NCBI GenBank assembly: GCA_025529335.1
Contig: JAMYHX010000088.1
Location: 1 to 64,000, forward strand
Direction of reading: 5' to 3'
Length of the DNA stretch: 64,000 nt
Origin: Rhizopus sp. PT2906
Taxonomy: Eukaryota > Mucoromycota > Mucoromycetes > Mucorales > Rhizopodaceae
In this document: piece by piece, positions 1 through 12,500 of the stretch
Numbering within the stretch: the first letter of the stretch is position 1
Layout: each line of letters begins with the position of its first letter
Translations under genes and position numbers: made by a program
The notes under the pieces: generated by a model
Databases searched by the model: none
Seen by the model: only the letters and a program-made list of their open reading frames with translations
Told to the model about the DNA's origin: nothing

Positions 1-700
1 AACATGAATTTTGTCCTCACCATTGGGTGTATTTATTTTCGATCACAGGCGAATTTACTTTCCGAAAAGAGTGTATAACAAAGCTCTGTCACCGTGCACA
101 CCACTCGCGCACTACCGGCGCACCACTTCAGTGGTTTGCAACGTCACTTTTTGCAAATTCATTGTCCGAACAAAAAACGTGATGCCATATTTTGAACAAT
201 GGCAGTGCGCCAAGAACTGTCCTTCCGCATTCCTTCTTTGTATTTCATCGTTTTACTAGATCTCCTTTTAATATTTGACTCTTCTTTTTTCTTTTATAAT
301 TAAAATAAAGTTATTGACCTTTACAAAATTATTCATTATGTGAATGTGTGTTACTATGGACGAGCATTTCTCCTAAATCAATTTCTTTTCAGTTGATCTG
401 TTCAACGGGCCAAGAATCGTTAATAAAGCACAAGTATACCGTACCTTTGGCCCGTTATTTCTAAAAGTATTTATATAAAATAAGTAAAATTACAGCTGCT
501 TAAAGCCAATAGTAAGTCATTTGATGACTGTAAGCAAGGAATCAACACGGTCAGATCCTTTATTGGTCATGATATTCTATGGTCCTTCCACAAACGCACA
601 TATACGTAAACTAACAAAGCAAAAAAGGTTGATTTATAATACAGACTTGATCAAATAAATATATGAATGCCGTATATAATAAGCGTTTACAACTGTTGAT
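1..700. other. left flank, no convincing gene
   Basis: The first 260 bases are less AT-rich than their surroundings and stay open on the plus strand from base 11 to 259, but there is no ATG near the left side, no recognisable domain and no splice context. This could be the tail of a gene cut by the window edge or chance. A perfect 10-bp inverted repeat (AACGGGCCAA at 404-413, TTGGCCCGTT at 447-456) lies further right. The rest is AT-rich 3' flank of the J-protein gene. Confidence 0.4.
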
Positions 701-1892
701 TTAATGATTCTTTGTAGATTGCATAGCTTGCAGACGCAACAGACGATCTCTTTCAGCTTGTAACATTTTCATTAATGTCATGGATTCATAATCATAATCA
801 AATATACTCGACGATGTAGCCTATGAGAATAGTCAGTATAAACCTAAAGCATGAAAAAAGAGGGGACCTACATTTCCAGAGGGTATATCTTTGGGTTTAA
901 AAAATGACTGCTTCGAGCTTGTAGCAAATAGCGGTTTCCCTGTTGCTGTAGTACGTCTATCATTTGTATTAAAGTATGCTGCCCTAGCTTGTCTCTTCAA
1001 TTCGTCAGCCTTGTGAATCCTTTCTACTAAAGCTGGTGGCTTTCCTGTTGCCCAATCTATACTTTCAAACTGTGATAATGCAGGATCAATGCCTTTCTTC
1101 ATGATGATACTATGCTATAGCCTACGTTAAACACTGTACAGCTACATCATAAATTAAGTAACTTACTGCGTCCACAACAGTCTTGAATACGACAAGAGCA
1201 CTGCCTTTCTTCTTTTGCGACAACGCCACCGTATCAACCTTTCCGATTGGATCCAATATGCGTTCCAGATCTTGTTCTGAAAAGTCATATTTTTTACGTT
1301 TCCATTTTATCTTGAGTGCGCAGTCCAATTCATTAGTCTCTGTCACTATAATATATATAGTTTAGCCTTCCTTTGATTATCTCAGCCTATACCCATCTTA
1401 CCTTCTTCCGCCTTTCTGTTGTCAGCATTCCAGTCTTCTTGTCGTCTCTTTGCACCTTCTTCACGCAAACGAGCCAGGTGGGCTTCATATTCTGCTTTTG
1501 CTTGATCCTGTTCCGAACGTGCCTTTTTAGCTTCTCTTTCCCTTCTCTCTAGCTCATCTTGAGCGGCCCTTCGTTTTGAGTCCATCTCTTGCTTCTTCTT
1601 TAGACGTTCTTGACGTGCTCTATGTATATTGTCATAGTCTTTTCTTTTTTGTGGATTTGTTAATATTTCATAGGCTTGGGTTAAGTCATGAAACAGGGCA
1701 GCTAAAAGATGATTATGTTTCTTGAGAATGCATAATTTATCAAGTGTGTTTAGCCTTACCAGCATCTGGACTTGGGTTCTTGTCTGGATGTACTTTTAAA
1801 GCCTTTTTTCTGTAAGCTCGTTCAATATCCTTGGTTGTAGCAGTTATTTCAATCTCAAGCAATCCATAATAATCAGTGTCTTTGTTCTCCAT
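701..1892 (-). CDS. J-domain plus RRM protein, DNAJC17/Cwf23 type
   Basis: Predicted role, from the family: a J-protein co-chaperone associated with the spliceosome. Read as five exons (1892-1760, 1701-1402, 1345-1167, 1114-872, 820-701), 324 residues. The start is MENKDTDYYG; an in-frame upstream ATG adds 14 hydrophobic residues of 5'-UTR character. Residues 6-70 form the J domain with the HPD motif (KVHPDKN) and DYYGLLEIE. A charged K/E/R-rich coiled coil follows (about 75-140), then an RRM-like fold around KRKKYDFSEQDLERIL and GSALVVFKTV, and a C-terminal stretch ending DYDYESMTLMKMLQAERDRL, as in DNAJC17. All introns have GT-AG ends and the lengths sum to a whole frame. Start and exon 4 acceptor are the least certain points. 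Confidence 0.9.
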
Positions 1893-2840
1893 TTTTAAAT
1901 TAAAAAAGAATGAATCAAACAACAAAAAAAACAAAGGGAGCTTATCGAATGATCTCGTTGATTTTGACAGTCACAGTTTGGTCTTTGAATGAACTACAGG
2001 CACATTTCATTTCTTTTGGTTCATGAAAAGCTTAAAGAAATGTCTGACAATAACAACAACAACAACAACAACAATAATCCAGATTATTATTATTATTCCT
2101 CGTAAAAAGACTCAAAGATTCCACTAATCAGATATACTGAGCAGAAAAAAAAAGTTCAACAATTTTGGGAAAAGACGACAATCTATATCCCTAATTGTGT
2201 TTATCACTCTTACATATGTGCACAGAGTATACTTCATAATGTCACTTGCTGCAAATTTTTGCTTCTAGAAAGGAAACATAGTTCACTGCGCATATACGAA
2301 AAAAGTACTTTGAATATTAATATATATGTCGCGCGAAAAAGTCAAGTTGAAAAGTGAAGGCTTTATGAACAGACAGCGTAAGGAAGCAGAGCTTCAAAAA
2401 GAAAGAGAGAGATACACTGTGTCAAAGAGACCAAGGAGCTAGCGTTACTCTAAGAGTTAATGAGAGGAACAAAATGGATAGATTAAAGCATTGCCTTTGA
2501 AAGATGACCAATATCAGGAGCTCTTCTTTGTTAGCAAGATTTGAATAGCCGCATATTGAAAGTAAAAGTAATATCTGCTTATGTTACATCGTGATGTAGT
2601 TTTGAAAAGATTATTGAGAAGTAACTTCTAGAGATGAGACTAAAGTCCAGCAATAAAGCTTCTTCATATGCACATTATTGGTTTTAACAACCAATGTTGA
2701 AGGATATGAATGATTCTTTTTATGATTTTTACATGGTCTTTATATGCTTCTTGGACCATCCTTTAGCCTTCTGTAAAATACATTCATAAATCCAAGGTAC
2801 GCTCTCATATGGAGAATATATCAATAATAAAAGAGTGTTG
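1893..2840. other. intergenic, with AAC and ATT microsatellites
   Basis: This is AT-rich spacer upstream of the J-protein gene. An (AAC)n tract at about 2048-2075 is followed directly by an (ATT)n tract at about 2082-2097. I see no open frame with protein-like composition. Confidence 0.6.
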
Positions 2841-3039
2841 TTAACATAGGGAACCATCACATGCACATTTTTCACAAACGTTTAGCACATCTTTTATTTT
2901 GGATTGGTGTTGACATGTATGACACCAGAATGTTCTCTTTGTAATTAATGTATTACTAACGTCTGTTTCCATAGCATTACTGTTATGCTCAGCTCTACAA
3001 TTTGAAATAAGGTCAGTAAGTCGACGACTTGCGAATTAG
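2841..3039 (-). pseudogene. small open frame with a zinc-ribbon-like cysteine pattern
   Basis: The minus frame is open for about 62 codons and ends at TAA 2841-2843. Its last 35 residues contain FWCHTC, then VCEKCAC and a terminal C, a CxxC...CxxC arrangement of the zinc-ribbon kind. An internal ATG would give a peptide of about 42 residues. No upstream exon could be joined with confidence, so it may be the last exon of an unrecognised gene or a remnant. It sits in the same gene-poor stretch and on the same strand as two other short protein-like frames (3353-3478 and 3886-4077). Function unknown. Confidence 0.3.
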
Positions 3040-3352
3040 ACTCTTATTAAGAAGAGCCAAATGTTATTTATGCTTATGCTATTATTGTTATTTCAGCTGC
3101 TACTATTGCTGTCAACGTTATTCTTATCATATGTGATAGAGGAATGTAAAATATGATATATCTACTGTAAGATTATACTCGGGTTTTTATTGCGGATGCC
3201 GTCTCAAGGATGCTTCTAAAGCGCAGATGGAACCATTAATACTCTTCAAAGTATCATTTTTAGTGCACAAAAGCCCTTTATTCTTCTGTCCAGATGAAGC
3301 ATTCATAATAATCACGTCAGTGTCAAAGTCACTGTATCCCTGATCGACCACT

Positions 3353-3478
3353 TTATTCACAGGTCTGTTTCCATGTGTCATTTTTGATAGCTAATTCCCA
3401 TATATGATTCAGAGGTACTTCGCGCCATTCAAAGACTACAAGTTCAGTCTGGTCACTTATACCTTGAAAGATAGGCAT
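3353..3478 (-). pseudogene. short protein-like open frame, unknown
   Basis: An ATG-to-TAA frame of 41 codons starting MPIFQGISDQTELVVFEW and ending KNDTWKQTCE. Its composition is protein-like (alternating hydrophobic and charged residues, two Trp) in contrast to the AT-rich surroundings. A second overlapping minus frame (3187-3381, 64 codons) shares part of the interval. I do not recognise either. Either may be a fragment of a decayed gene. Confidence 0.22.
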
Positions 3479-3837
3479 GTTTCGGTTAATTCAATGCGTA
3501 TATTCAATTTTGGCTGAAAGACATGTGAGTCTGCTGCATTTCCCAACAAAGTCAGCCAGTACAAATTGAATAATTTTATTAATTGATCATCTTTCACATA
3601 GTCTTGTATTCAGTAATTCCACAATATAGAAACATATTGCGTCGGCTTGTTTGGAGGGCACGCCAAGATATCAAATGAGCTTTGGAATGATTTCAGAGAT
3701 CCTAATGACGCTTATCCGACTTCACGCTCTTCTAGATTGATTCGATATTGATAGGGCATATCAAGGCTGTAAGCGACAGAGATTGTAACCAAAGATTTCG
3801 TTTCTACTGTTAATTTCGGTTGATATTGAATGTAAAA

Positions 3838-3859
3838 GCTTACAGCCATCGCTGTAAGC
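3838..3859. repeat. 9-bp perfect inverted repeat
   Basis: GCTTACAGC (3838-3846) and GCTGTAAGC (3851-3859) flank a 4-base loop. The word CTGTAAGCG also occurs singly near 3768. It lies about 27 bases beyond the stop of the zinc-finger frame at 3886. Confidence 0.6.
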
Positions 3860-3885
3860 GTAACACTACTTTTGCAAACAGCAAA

Positions 3886-4077
3886 CTAAACGCCTTCTGT
3901 ATGTGCTTTCTCGGATTCATGTTCTTGTTGAAATTCTTTAATTAAAACTCTCTTATTATTTTGATGTTCTGTTTCAACGTGCGTCTCAAGATCTTTAATT
4001 TGGATGGAGTAAAAATTGCAGGAAGGACAAATGCTAGGTATTTCAACGTCTGAATGAGTTTCTTTTTCATTCGTGTC
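3886..4077 (-). pseudogene. C2H2 zinc-finger open frame (exon or relic)
   Basis: The minus frame is open from just inside a TGA at 4078-4080 to TAG at 3886-3888, about 63 codons with no ATG. It holds one textbook C2H2 finger: CPSC, twelve residues, then H and H four residues apart (LETHVETEH), followed by a charged tail ending EKAHTEGV. Without a start codon it is either a downstream exon (an AG acceptor lies a few bases inside the frame) or a relic. No partner exon was found within 1 kb upstream. Zinc binding is inferred from the motif only. Confidence 0.4.
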
Positions 4078-5960
4078 TCAGTGTTTCATGCATAGGGGGG
4101 GCAGCCGGAAAGCTGTAAGTGGTTCACATAAAATGCTTCTGTAATCTCTGTATAATAAAATCAAATTCAGAGCATAGGAAGCAGTTGTTAACAAGTACCA
4201 CTAGTCGTCACGCTATGGACATGGAGTAGCTATAACATATAGAGGCCAACGCTACGTGTATCAGAAAATACACCAGAAAATAGACTAATGCTATAGAGGC
4301 TACCGTCACTCATCGAAAGCTTTCAATGTGAAGCATCACATTAAGCGTGCTATCTTTGATGTAGAATACGAATTTATAAAGTTTTCATCTTGGTTTGTTT
4401 CTTTTTTAAAATGCATTTCATTGTTCTGGAAAACGCGCGTCTGGGTTATTGTTGAATGATATGTGATATGATTGGCTTATCGCTGTGACAGTGCAAATAA
4501 AAAATTTTTTTCCTGTTTATAAAATGACAGCTCCAACAACAATTTTTTCTTTTTTCCTTACAAATAATAAAAAAGGTTAGTATTCAAAAAATAAAGAGAG
4601 ATGTTGTTGCAGAGGATGTTCAGTCAAACAAACTAGAGTTTCTGAATATTGATGTAAACTTCTTTACTGATGCTATTTAAACATCTCTCTGTATATTTTG
4701 TATATATACATAAGCAGTAAATGCTCATCATTACCAATAGATTCATCTGCTTACTTTGTATATCTGGTCTTTTTTTTTTTTCTTTTTCTTCAAGTGTGTG
4801 GCTTATTATGAATGTATGTATTATAAAATAAGGTAAAAAAAAGAGAGCAATGATATGATGATTCAACTTTTAAAGTTGGAATTACCGCCTGAATTCCTAA
4901 TGAAGACAACAAATGGCTGTTTCTGATACATTTATTGCTCTTTTTTTTTTAAAAAAAAATGGTCTATAAACCTTAAACTAACTCATTATTACTAGTGGTA
5001 AATATCTTTTTACTCTTTAATTATCCATGTTATGATGAACTCTAGATGACGAGTCTGACGAGTCATTCATTGTTGAAAAAAACTCTTAATTCCATTCATG
5101 CTTTTCTGATACATGGCTTAAATTATCTAAAGATAATCACATTATATTAATATACACTGTAGATTTTTCATTGATAAAGCTTATATGCTTATGTATATAA
5201 TATAAAGGTAAATATCCATTCCATAAAAAATGATAAATTTGATGAATATCAAAACAAAATAGACAAGCATATGTCTGATCTTGTTGAAGAAACGTTTTTG
5301 TCTGAAAAACATCATTTTTTATGAACCACATATCGATTCTTCTTATTTACACTCTTTGATAGGATTCTTTCTTTTTGTCTGTAATCATAAGCCACACGTC
5401 TCTTTTGGCTTTCATATAAAAGGTACATGTAATATTTTTTTCTTTTCTTTAAATGATGATACCAAATTTTCACGACGGTCTTCATAAAAACCTTGCTGAA
5501 AACGAGTTCTACTCACACCATCTGACAAAAAGAAAAGATTATTCAAATAGTAAATAGTGTCACTAACAATTCTAATTTATTTTAGGTAATGTATATTTAC
5601 AGTTCCCCCCTTCCCCTAATTTTCGTAAAAATAAAAACAGGATTCGTTTTATTTCACCTTTTTTATTAGCTAAATTTTCGTTTTTAAATCTACTGTGTTT
5701 GATATAAGTCATTATAATATCTTACAGTAAAGCATACTTTCTACTTTTCTCTATCATATCTGAAAAGAATACCATTGACAACATTCATAAATAATCGCAT
5801 TGACGACGTTAATATGGGTAGCATTCATAGATTCTCTATTCAAGTAAACTCTCACAAACTTGATAATATTCAGCTCTTAGTATAAACAATGAACAACAGT
5901 GAAATGGAAACACTTTAAGTGAACTTTATGCCATGAAAGATCTAATGTGTCGGTACTTAC
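4078..5960. other. gene-poor AT-rich spacer
   Basis: Several short frames occur on both strands, but all are low-complexity (F, I, Y, K-rich) and fit AT-rich noncoding DNA. A run of G (4096-4102) and poly-A/T tracts at 4773-4782 and about 4940-4960 are the only notable elements. Confidence 0.5.
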
Positions 5961-5969
5961 GATAAGCTG

Positions 5970-6537
5970 TAGCAAATGCAATTGAGCTCTGGTCTTCTCG
6001 TCAACTGCTTTCTAAAAACCGCAATCTTGGTACCGATCGCACGTTTATGCTTCTGTGTGGGATAACGCCTTCATGTACGACAATCACTTCAGCTCAAAGC
6101 GATCAGAGTGTTATTCTAACATTGCGAAATGATTCAAAGATGTAAACAACCAACGTGTAGACTTTATCCTTCGTAACATTAATAATGACATCGACTATCT
6201 TTCTATTGAAGAGAAGCCAAGCTTAAAAGGAGTTAAAAGTGACGTCAAAAAAGGCAAGATTTTACAACAGTGCATGTTAAAGTTGTGGACCAAGCGCTTC
6301 CAAACACCAACCATTATGAGTCAGTTCGAAGCTATTACTGGTCAGTGGAATGGCCTCAAGCTTAATATCTATAGAATTAGATACGTGTCACGTATAAAAA
6401 AGGTCCGCTTTCTCTTTGCATCATCAAAACTGATTTGTAGAATTCATCTACACATTAATAAGTATGCCACATCAAATCGTATTTTTATTGCCCTTGAAAA
6501 ATATAGACTTTTTATTGCAATAAAAAAAAAAGGGTAG
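5970..6537 (+). pseudogene. decayed coding sequence, unknown family
   Basis: One plus frame reads as convincing protein from about 6000 to 6420. Segments include WDNAFMYDNHF, then RSECYSNIAK, an in-frame TGA (6130-6132), then FKDVNNQRVDFILRNINND, YLSIEEKPSLKGV and LWTKRFQTPTIMSQFEAITG. The C-terminal part then drifts into K/I/F-rich noise and stops at 6535-6537. A second plus frame is also open across the first third, consistent with an old frameshift. An in-frame stop in otherwise well-kept sequence argues for a relic of a gene or transposon rather than a live gene. Confidence 0.45.
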
Positions 6538-6622
6538 AAAGAGTTTATATTACAGTGTTAACATGTGAGTGAATTTGTGTATGTGCGTGGAATAAAAATT
6601 ATACAATGCAAAAATATATAAT

Positions 6623-7412
6623 CTATGAGTAAGTATCAACCAATGTGTCTCTCAATTCATTGACAATAGCAGTAGGCTGAGCATCCTGCAACTTGAAGAT
6701 ACTTTCCATCACACTCAATTCAGTGGAAGTGGTATCCATGCCAGCAAAGGCACACCAATCATTCACAACACAACCTGCTCCAATCACATCAGAACCACGG
6801 TTGACAGTACCTGCAACCAATGGAATTTGCAAGAGAGCTGATAATTCATCTTGATCTTGAATAGATGTACGAGGATGAACGATACCTCCTTGATTACTAA
6901 TAGCACAGTAAGATCCAACCAAGACGTTGTCTGCTACAGTTTGACGGAAAACTTCGACTTGGAGTGTGTCAGCAATGATTTCTTCAGTTTCACGATCGAT
7001 ATCAGGGTGAACCAAAGCAACATAGTCATTACAAGCAATCACATTACCCAAAGCTGATAAGCGTTCTTCAACACGCTGAACAGCAATGTTATCAGGAAGG
7101 GAGTTACGCAAGTGTTGAAGTTCTTGATCGGTAGTTGTACTAGGAACAAGTAAACCCTTCTTGTTACCAGCAGTCAAGCGACCGACAATACGTGTGCCAG
7201 CAATGGTTGTATGAACAACAGGAATCACATCGCCTAATTCTCCTTCAAAGACACTATATACCCTTATCAATACTTTTTTCCTCTTTTTGTCTTCTTTTCG
7301 TTTACCTGTAAAAATTTTCAGAACCACCAAGGGCAACTAAACAGTAACTGTTGGTTAAACGAGCAAATACACCAATTTCGTTGCTGTTTTCAAATTGAGC
7401 ACGAACAGCCAT
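6623..7412 (-). CDS. TIF6: eukaryotic translation initiation factor 6
   Basis: eIF6/Tif6 binds the 60S ribosomal subunit, prevents premature joining with 40S and is needed for nucleolar 60S maturation. Two exons (7412-7306 and 7253-6623) give exactly 245 residues, the usual family length. The start reads MAVRAQFENSNEIGVFARLT. The pentein-type repeats are visible, for example ALGGSENFYSVFEGEL, TTIAGTRIVGRLTAGN, RLSALGNVIACNDYVALVHPD and GTVNRGSDVIGAGCVVNDW. The single 52-base intron is near the N-terminus; reading through it gives a spurious start. The C-terminal tail is the variable part of the family. Identity is not in doubt. Confidence 0.97.
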
Positions 7413-7619
7413 TATGATTGATTAAGAAAAGAGATTAAAATTTTTTTTCTGTCAAGTGAAAAGAAAAAAATTGCTTTTATACCAGCTGAATTCTTACTGA
7501 AGGCGCAGTCGTCCTACCAATAAAAACCGACATTCGTGACTACTTTATACATTGCTACACATCCTCTTGGTTTAATGTCCGATTCATTTCATCCATTCAA
7601 GTCTGAATCTGAAAGTATC

Positions 7620-8826
7620 TTATGATGGCATTTTTCTTTCCTGTGGAGTTGTTGCACTTATTTGAGAACAACATTGGGCCACAAATAGCAAACAGATCAT
7701 CGCTGATACATTCACTGTCAACATGCAACCCCAACATCCCTGAAGATTGCGGAATAAGGATATTCAGCAAATCAATTCACTCCTGAGAATATCTCGTCTG
7801 CTTATTCCAACTACCTTTCTCTGGTATAATTGAAAGTAATACAGAGTGGATACAACCGTTCGGTAGACTGGATTCATTTTTGAGATACAGTTTTCCAATG
7901 ACAGTTGTAAGCTGCCATTTCGACATGAGGATTCAGCAGAAGATCATGTGTATATCTAGCACCAATCTTACCTGTCAAAGAGAAGTCAGAAAGAAGGGTG
8001 TGGAAGAGCTGAGTTCAACAATCTTGAAATGAAGTTCCTGGTTGAAAGAACTTGTTGATGCAGGTAAACTACAACCATGGATTTTTAGGATCAACCAGCA
8101 CCTTCTAATACACGTCCCTGATCTGATCTTTTACTTGTGGCCAATGCCTTCTTATGCTGCGTTGAGTATAAGTCAAGGGCGGGATCAAGAAAGAGCCCTA
8201 CTACCAACAGCGGCAATGTCTTGCTTGAGCTTGCTTCGCTGCATTGGGTGGAATGTATGGCTGCAGCGGAAGGTAAAGAAAAGGCTGATGAAGTCTTGCT
8301 GGATAATGACAAAGAGATCGAACATGAGGTCTGGGGACCCATTAGCCGCGTAGAATTGAGAAACAGCGCTGATATCTTGAGCTTTGTTTACTTACCTTTC
8401 TTGAAGAAGTGTTTCTAGAATCAAACCCTGTTGTTCACACGGATCTTGATTCTAAAAGTGTTGTTGAGCTTAGATGTAGAATATAGAGTCCAGACCAGAC
8501 TGTGTTTGGAAAGTTCGGTGAATCACAAAGAAGGTAATAGAACAAGCTTCTTTGTTAAGCTTTGTATCAAGGTCAATACGAACAGACAAAAAGGGCCAAG
8601 AACTACGATGAAAGAGCTCACATATTTTGGCAAAGTTGTATCATACTTGAGATACACATTTCCTGACAGAAGCTCAAAGTTGCTATCCCTTGTCAATGTA
8701 TTTGATGTGAAGACAAATAAAGACTCTCTTTGGCAATACAAGACCCCTTCTGCTGTTTACAAGATAAAAGTAGTCAATGCTGATGAAATTGTTTCCTTTT
8801 TGGCTGTTCACTTGGTTTATTATTAA
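7620..8826 (+). pseudogene. decayed transposon-like coding region
   Basis: Long protein-like stretches run left to right but change frame near 8070-8100 and are broken by in-frame stops (around 7783, 8030, 8419). Readable segments include PVELLHLFENNIGPQ, EYLVCLFQLPFSGIIESNTEW, LHWVECMAAAEGKEKADEV, DKEIEHEVWGPISRVELRNS and, at 8610-8826, KELTYFGKVVSYLRYTF to the stop. The last part resembles the short beta-rich C-terminal module after the transposase in CACTA/Tnp2-type elements (a YFG-K-V, variable, then V-x-A-D-E-I-x-x pattern), but this is a weak resemblance. No terminal repeats were found. Confidence 0.4.
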
Positions 8827-9549
8827 TAAAGCATAAGAACAAATGTCCTTCTCAGCATCTCCTTTGCCATAATTATTTTAATTGTGCTTAAGGGACATTA
8901 TCCCTCCAAAAAAAAGATAAAGACGATTACCGCTCATATTGATTTGACTGATTAGTAAATTTATAGACAAAAATAACAGTGGTTCAAAAAAGGAAATAAC
9001 TTCGGGTGTAAATTTAACCGAATCCCTGCATACCACATTTGCAAGGTGCTCCATTAATAATAGCTGATAGTATGTCTATATGTTCGCCGACGCGCCTTGC
9101 AGAAATACCAATGAATGGTAAATATGTTCTTTCTCAAATACCATCGTCGCTCTCAATAAAGGTTGCAAATTGACAAAAATAAAGGTCGTTAGGAAGTTAA
9201 TGCTTAACTCCTTTTGGAAAACAAGGACAAAAAATGTAAAAAGGAAATATTAATAAAAAAAAAAGAAAGTAGAAATAGGGCGCGTTTTGGAAATGACATG
9301 AGTTTGCTATCAGGCAACCAGTCTAGTTTCCTATCATATACAGCAACCTTGTTCTGCTTGGGAATATTGACAGCCACAGGATAAGGTCGAATGAGACCAA
9401 ATTGACACAACTTCTATTTTTGTCAACTTGCGACTTCGGTTAAGAGCGACGTTGGTATTTGAGAAAGAGTGCATAAAAAATTCAGCCACTGCATACTTTC
9501 CCCCCCTCTTTTTTCCTTTCTTTCTTTTTTGGTCAAAAAGGGAAAACAG
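8827..9549. other. intergenic upstream of PKC
   Basis: AT-rich DNA with a pyrimidine-rich tract at about 9498-9532 shortly before the PKC start, a common feature of fungal promoters. The minus frame at 9204-9410 is K/F/L-rich and not convincing. Confidence 0.5.
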
Positions 9550-12500
9550 ATGGAGGTAAAATTATATTATAGATACAGTTAACAGCAGTTATTAAGTCTG
9601 GACAAAAAGGAGATTGAAGCGCGCATTAGAGAAGTTCAGTCGAAGATTGAGCAAAACATACAATTAAAAGAAAAAGCGATTGAATTACGTAAAATATTAA
9701 GGGATCGCAATGCTCAACTTCAATGTGATACTCAGATAAGAGAATGCCAGCGCTATATTGACTACTTTACTGAAGAACTACGTCGTTTGAAAGTAAGGGA
9801 AAGCCGTGCTTCTGTAAACAGCAATTCCAATTCTGAACCTCCCCCAGATACTCCAATGATACTGCCTAATCAACCTTTGGTATCTTCTCCTACCGAACCC
9901 CTTGATGAGCCATTAGACGACGACGATAAGAAATACACAAATCTCGGTAACTACAATATATACAATAGTATACCCTGTTCTTATCATACAGAATAGATCT
10001 TTTGGAAGCAGACACGCCTATCAACAAAGCCAAGGTATCTTTAAAGCTACACGAGCTGGAATACAAAGTAGACGTGGAGAAGAAAGTACAGGAGGGTATA
10101 CGTAATCTATATCAACTTTTGGAGCAGTCTACATCAGCAGCAGATCGTCGACGAAAGACCGAGTTACATGAAAAGCAGCTCGAGTGTCAAGAAAAGATGA
10201 CCTTGTTGACCAATGCGGTCAAGAAATATAAAGATCTATACTTAGGCGAAGACGAGGAAGGGAAAATACTCGATCAGTTCGAGACACGCAAGTTTGGTCT
10301 CTTGCCAGGTGCTCGTAAGCCTGTGACAGGTAAACTTCAGCTAAAGATTCTCGAAGCACACGAGCTTGCACATGCTCCTACTCGATTAGTTCGCGATCCG
10401 CAAACAACCGTCATGGTCAAGATCGATGGCAACATCCAGTTCCGTACAAGGCCCTCCAAGAACGACAAGTGGACAGACTCGTTTGAGATGTATGTCGATA
10501 AGGCGACCGAGGTCGAATTGCTCATCTATGACCAGTCAGGCGACCGTACGTTGCCCATAGGCTTGCTTTGGCTGAAAATTTCCGATATTTCCGAGAGCTT
10601 GCGTAAGAAGAAGCTGGAAACAGAACAGGCTGATCCAAATTGGGTACCAGCCGAAGTTGCACAGCAGCATGGTGATGATAATGCTTCCATGATTCAGCAC
10701 AAGAATAGCACGAGTAAAGCAAAGAATGCGTCGGATAATAGTATATCAGCTTGGTTTGATGTTGAACCCATTGGACGTATATTCTTGGAGATCAACTTTG
10801 GTAAGAAAAGTATGTCCAATCATAAAGTGTCTCTAAGAGATATTTTACTTTATAGTACGTGAAAATGTCAAACGAAGACCAATGGATAAACTTGGAAGAG
10901 CAGGTGCAGTAAGAGAAAGGAAAGGTGAAGTGCATGAGATGAATGGCCATCAGTTTGTGGCCAGACGCTTTTATCACATCATGAAATGTGCGCTATGTGG
11001 AGACTTTATGGCCAAAGTGACGTTCCAATGTGAAGGTACTAAATAGAGAAAAAAAAAAGGCAAGAAACTCAAACTGTTTATTGTAGATTGTAGTTTGGCA
11101 TGTCATAGAAAATGTTATACTCAAGTCGTGACTCGGTGTAAATCAAGATTAACGTCCAAATCCGTATATATTTTATCAATATTCAGTTTAAATACGTACT
11201 AATCCATATCATATAGGAACATGATGAAGATGAGCTAAAGCATCATATTCCGCATAGATTTGAATCATTAACCATCATCCTCGGCGCCAACTGGTGCTGT
11301 CACTGTGGATTTATGCTACCACTTGGATTTAGAGGTGCTCAGAAATGTACAGAATGTGGAGTTGTTTGCCATACAAAATGTGCTCATTTCATACCTGATT
11401 TCTGTGGTATGACCATGGAAAAGGCCAATCTGATGATAAGTGAAATGAAAGCAGCCAACAATCGCCGAAGAACATTCCATGAAGGCTCCTTACAACATGG
11501 TTTAGATAATCATCAAAGACCATTGTTCTCTACCTCTTTGTTCAATACCCAATCGTCACAACAACAACAACATAACAATATTCATTTACAATCTTCATTA
11601 TCGACATCTGCTGTACATAAACTAAATCCACTTTCATCACGTCCGTTATCATCGATTTATGATTCCAACTCATTCCAAGCGATAACCCATCTTTTCAGCA
11701 GTCAAGCCTCTCTTGGTGAAAAGTCATCTTTGCCCTTAAGAACACCAGTTCAAGTCAACCGTAAGGTAGGCCTTGACGATTTCAATTTACTGGCTGTGTT
11801 GGGCAAAGGTAATTTTGGAAAGGTCATGCTTGCAGAAGAGAAATATACCAATGAGTTATATGCTATCAAGATCCTCAAGAAAAGATTTGTCCTGGACAAC
11901 GATGAAGTGGAAAGCACGCGTTCTGAAAAACGCATTTTCTTGACTGCAAACCAGGAGCGACATCCTTTCTTGGTGAATCTACACTCCACTTTTCAGACAG
12001 AGACAAGAATTTATTATGTGATGGAGTATGTTAGTGGAGGTGATCTCATGCTTCACATTCAGCGAGAGCAGTTTTCAGAAGCTCGAGCCAAGTTCTATGC
12101 TTGTGAGGTCTTGTTAGCACTTGAATATTTTCACAAGCACGGAATTATATATCGTGATCTAAAACTTGATAACATTATGCTATGCTTGGATGGACACATT
12201 AAGTTGGCTGATTATGGTCTTTGTAAAGAGAATATGTGGGGTAATAACACTACAAACACGTTTTGTGGAACTCCTGAATTTATGGCGCCTGAAATATTAC
12301 TTGAGAATCGTTATGGACGCGCAGTAGATTGGTGGGCATTTGGTGTGCTGTTGTATGAAATGCTGCTGGGACAGGTAAAAACAGAAAGAAAGAAAGAAAG
12401 AAGGATATAGAAAGTGTCTTAAATGATATATAGTCACCATTCAAGGGAGAAGACGAAGATGAAATATTTGATGCTGTGCTGGAAGATAACATCCTATATC

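Noticed and set aside
3838..3859. Hairpin as a transcription terminator of the zinc-finger frame
   Set aside because: Hairpin-plus-T terminators are bacterial; there is no T-run and no evidence the frame is transcribed.
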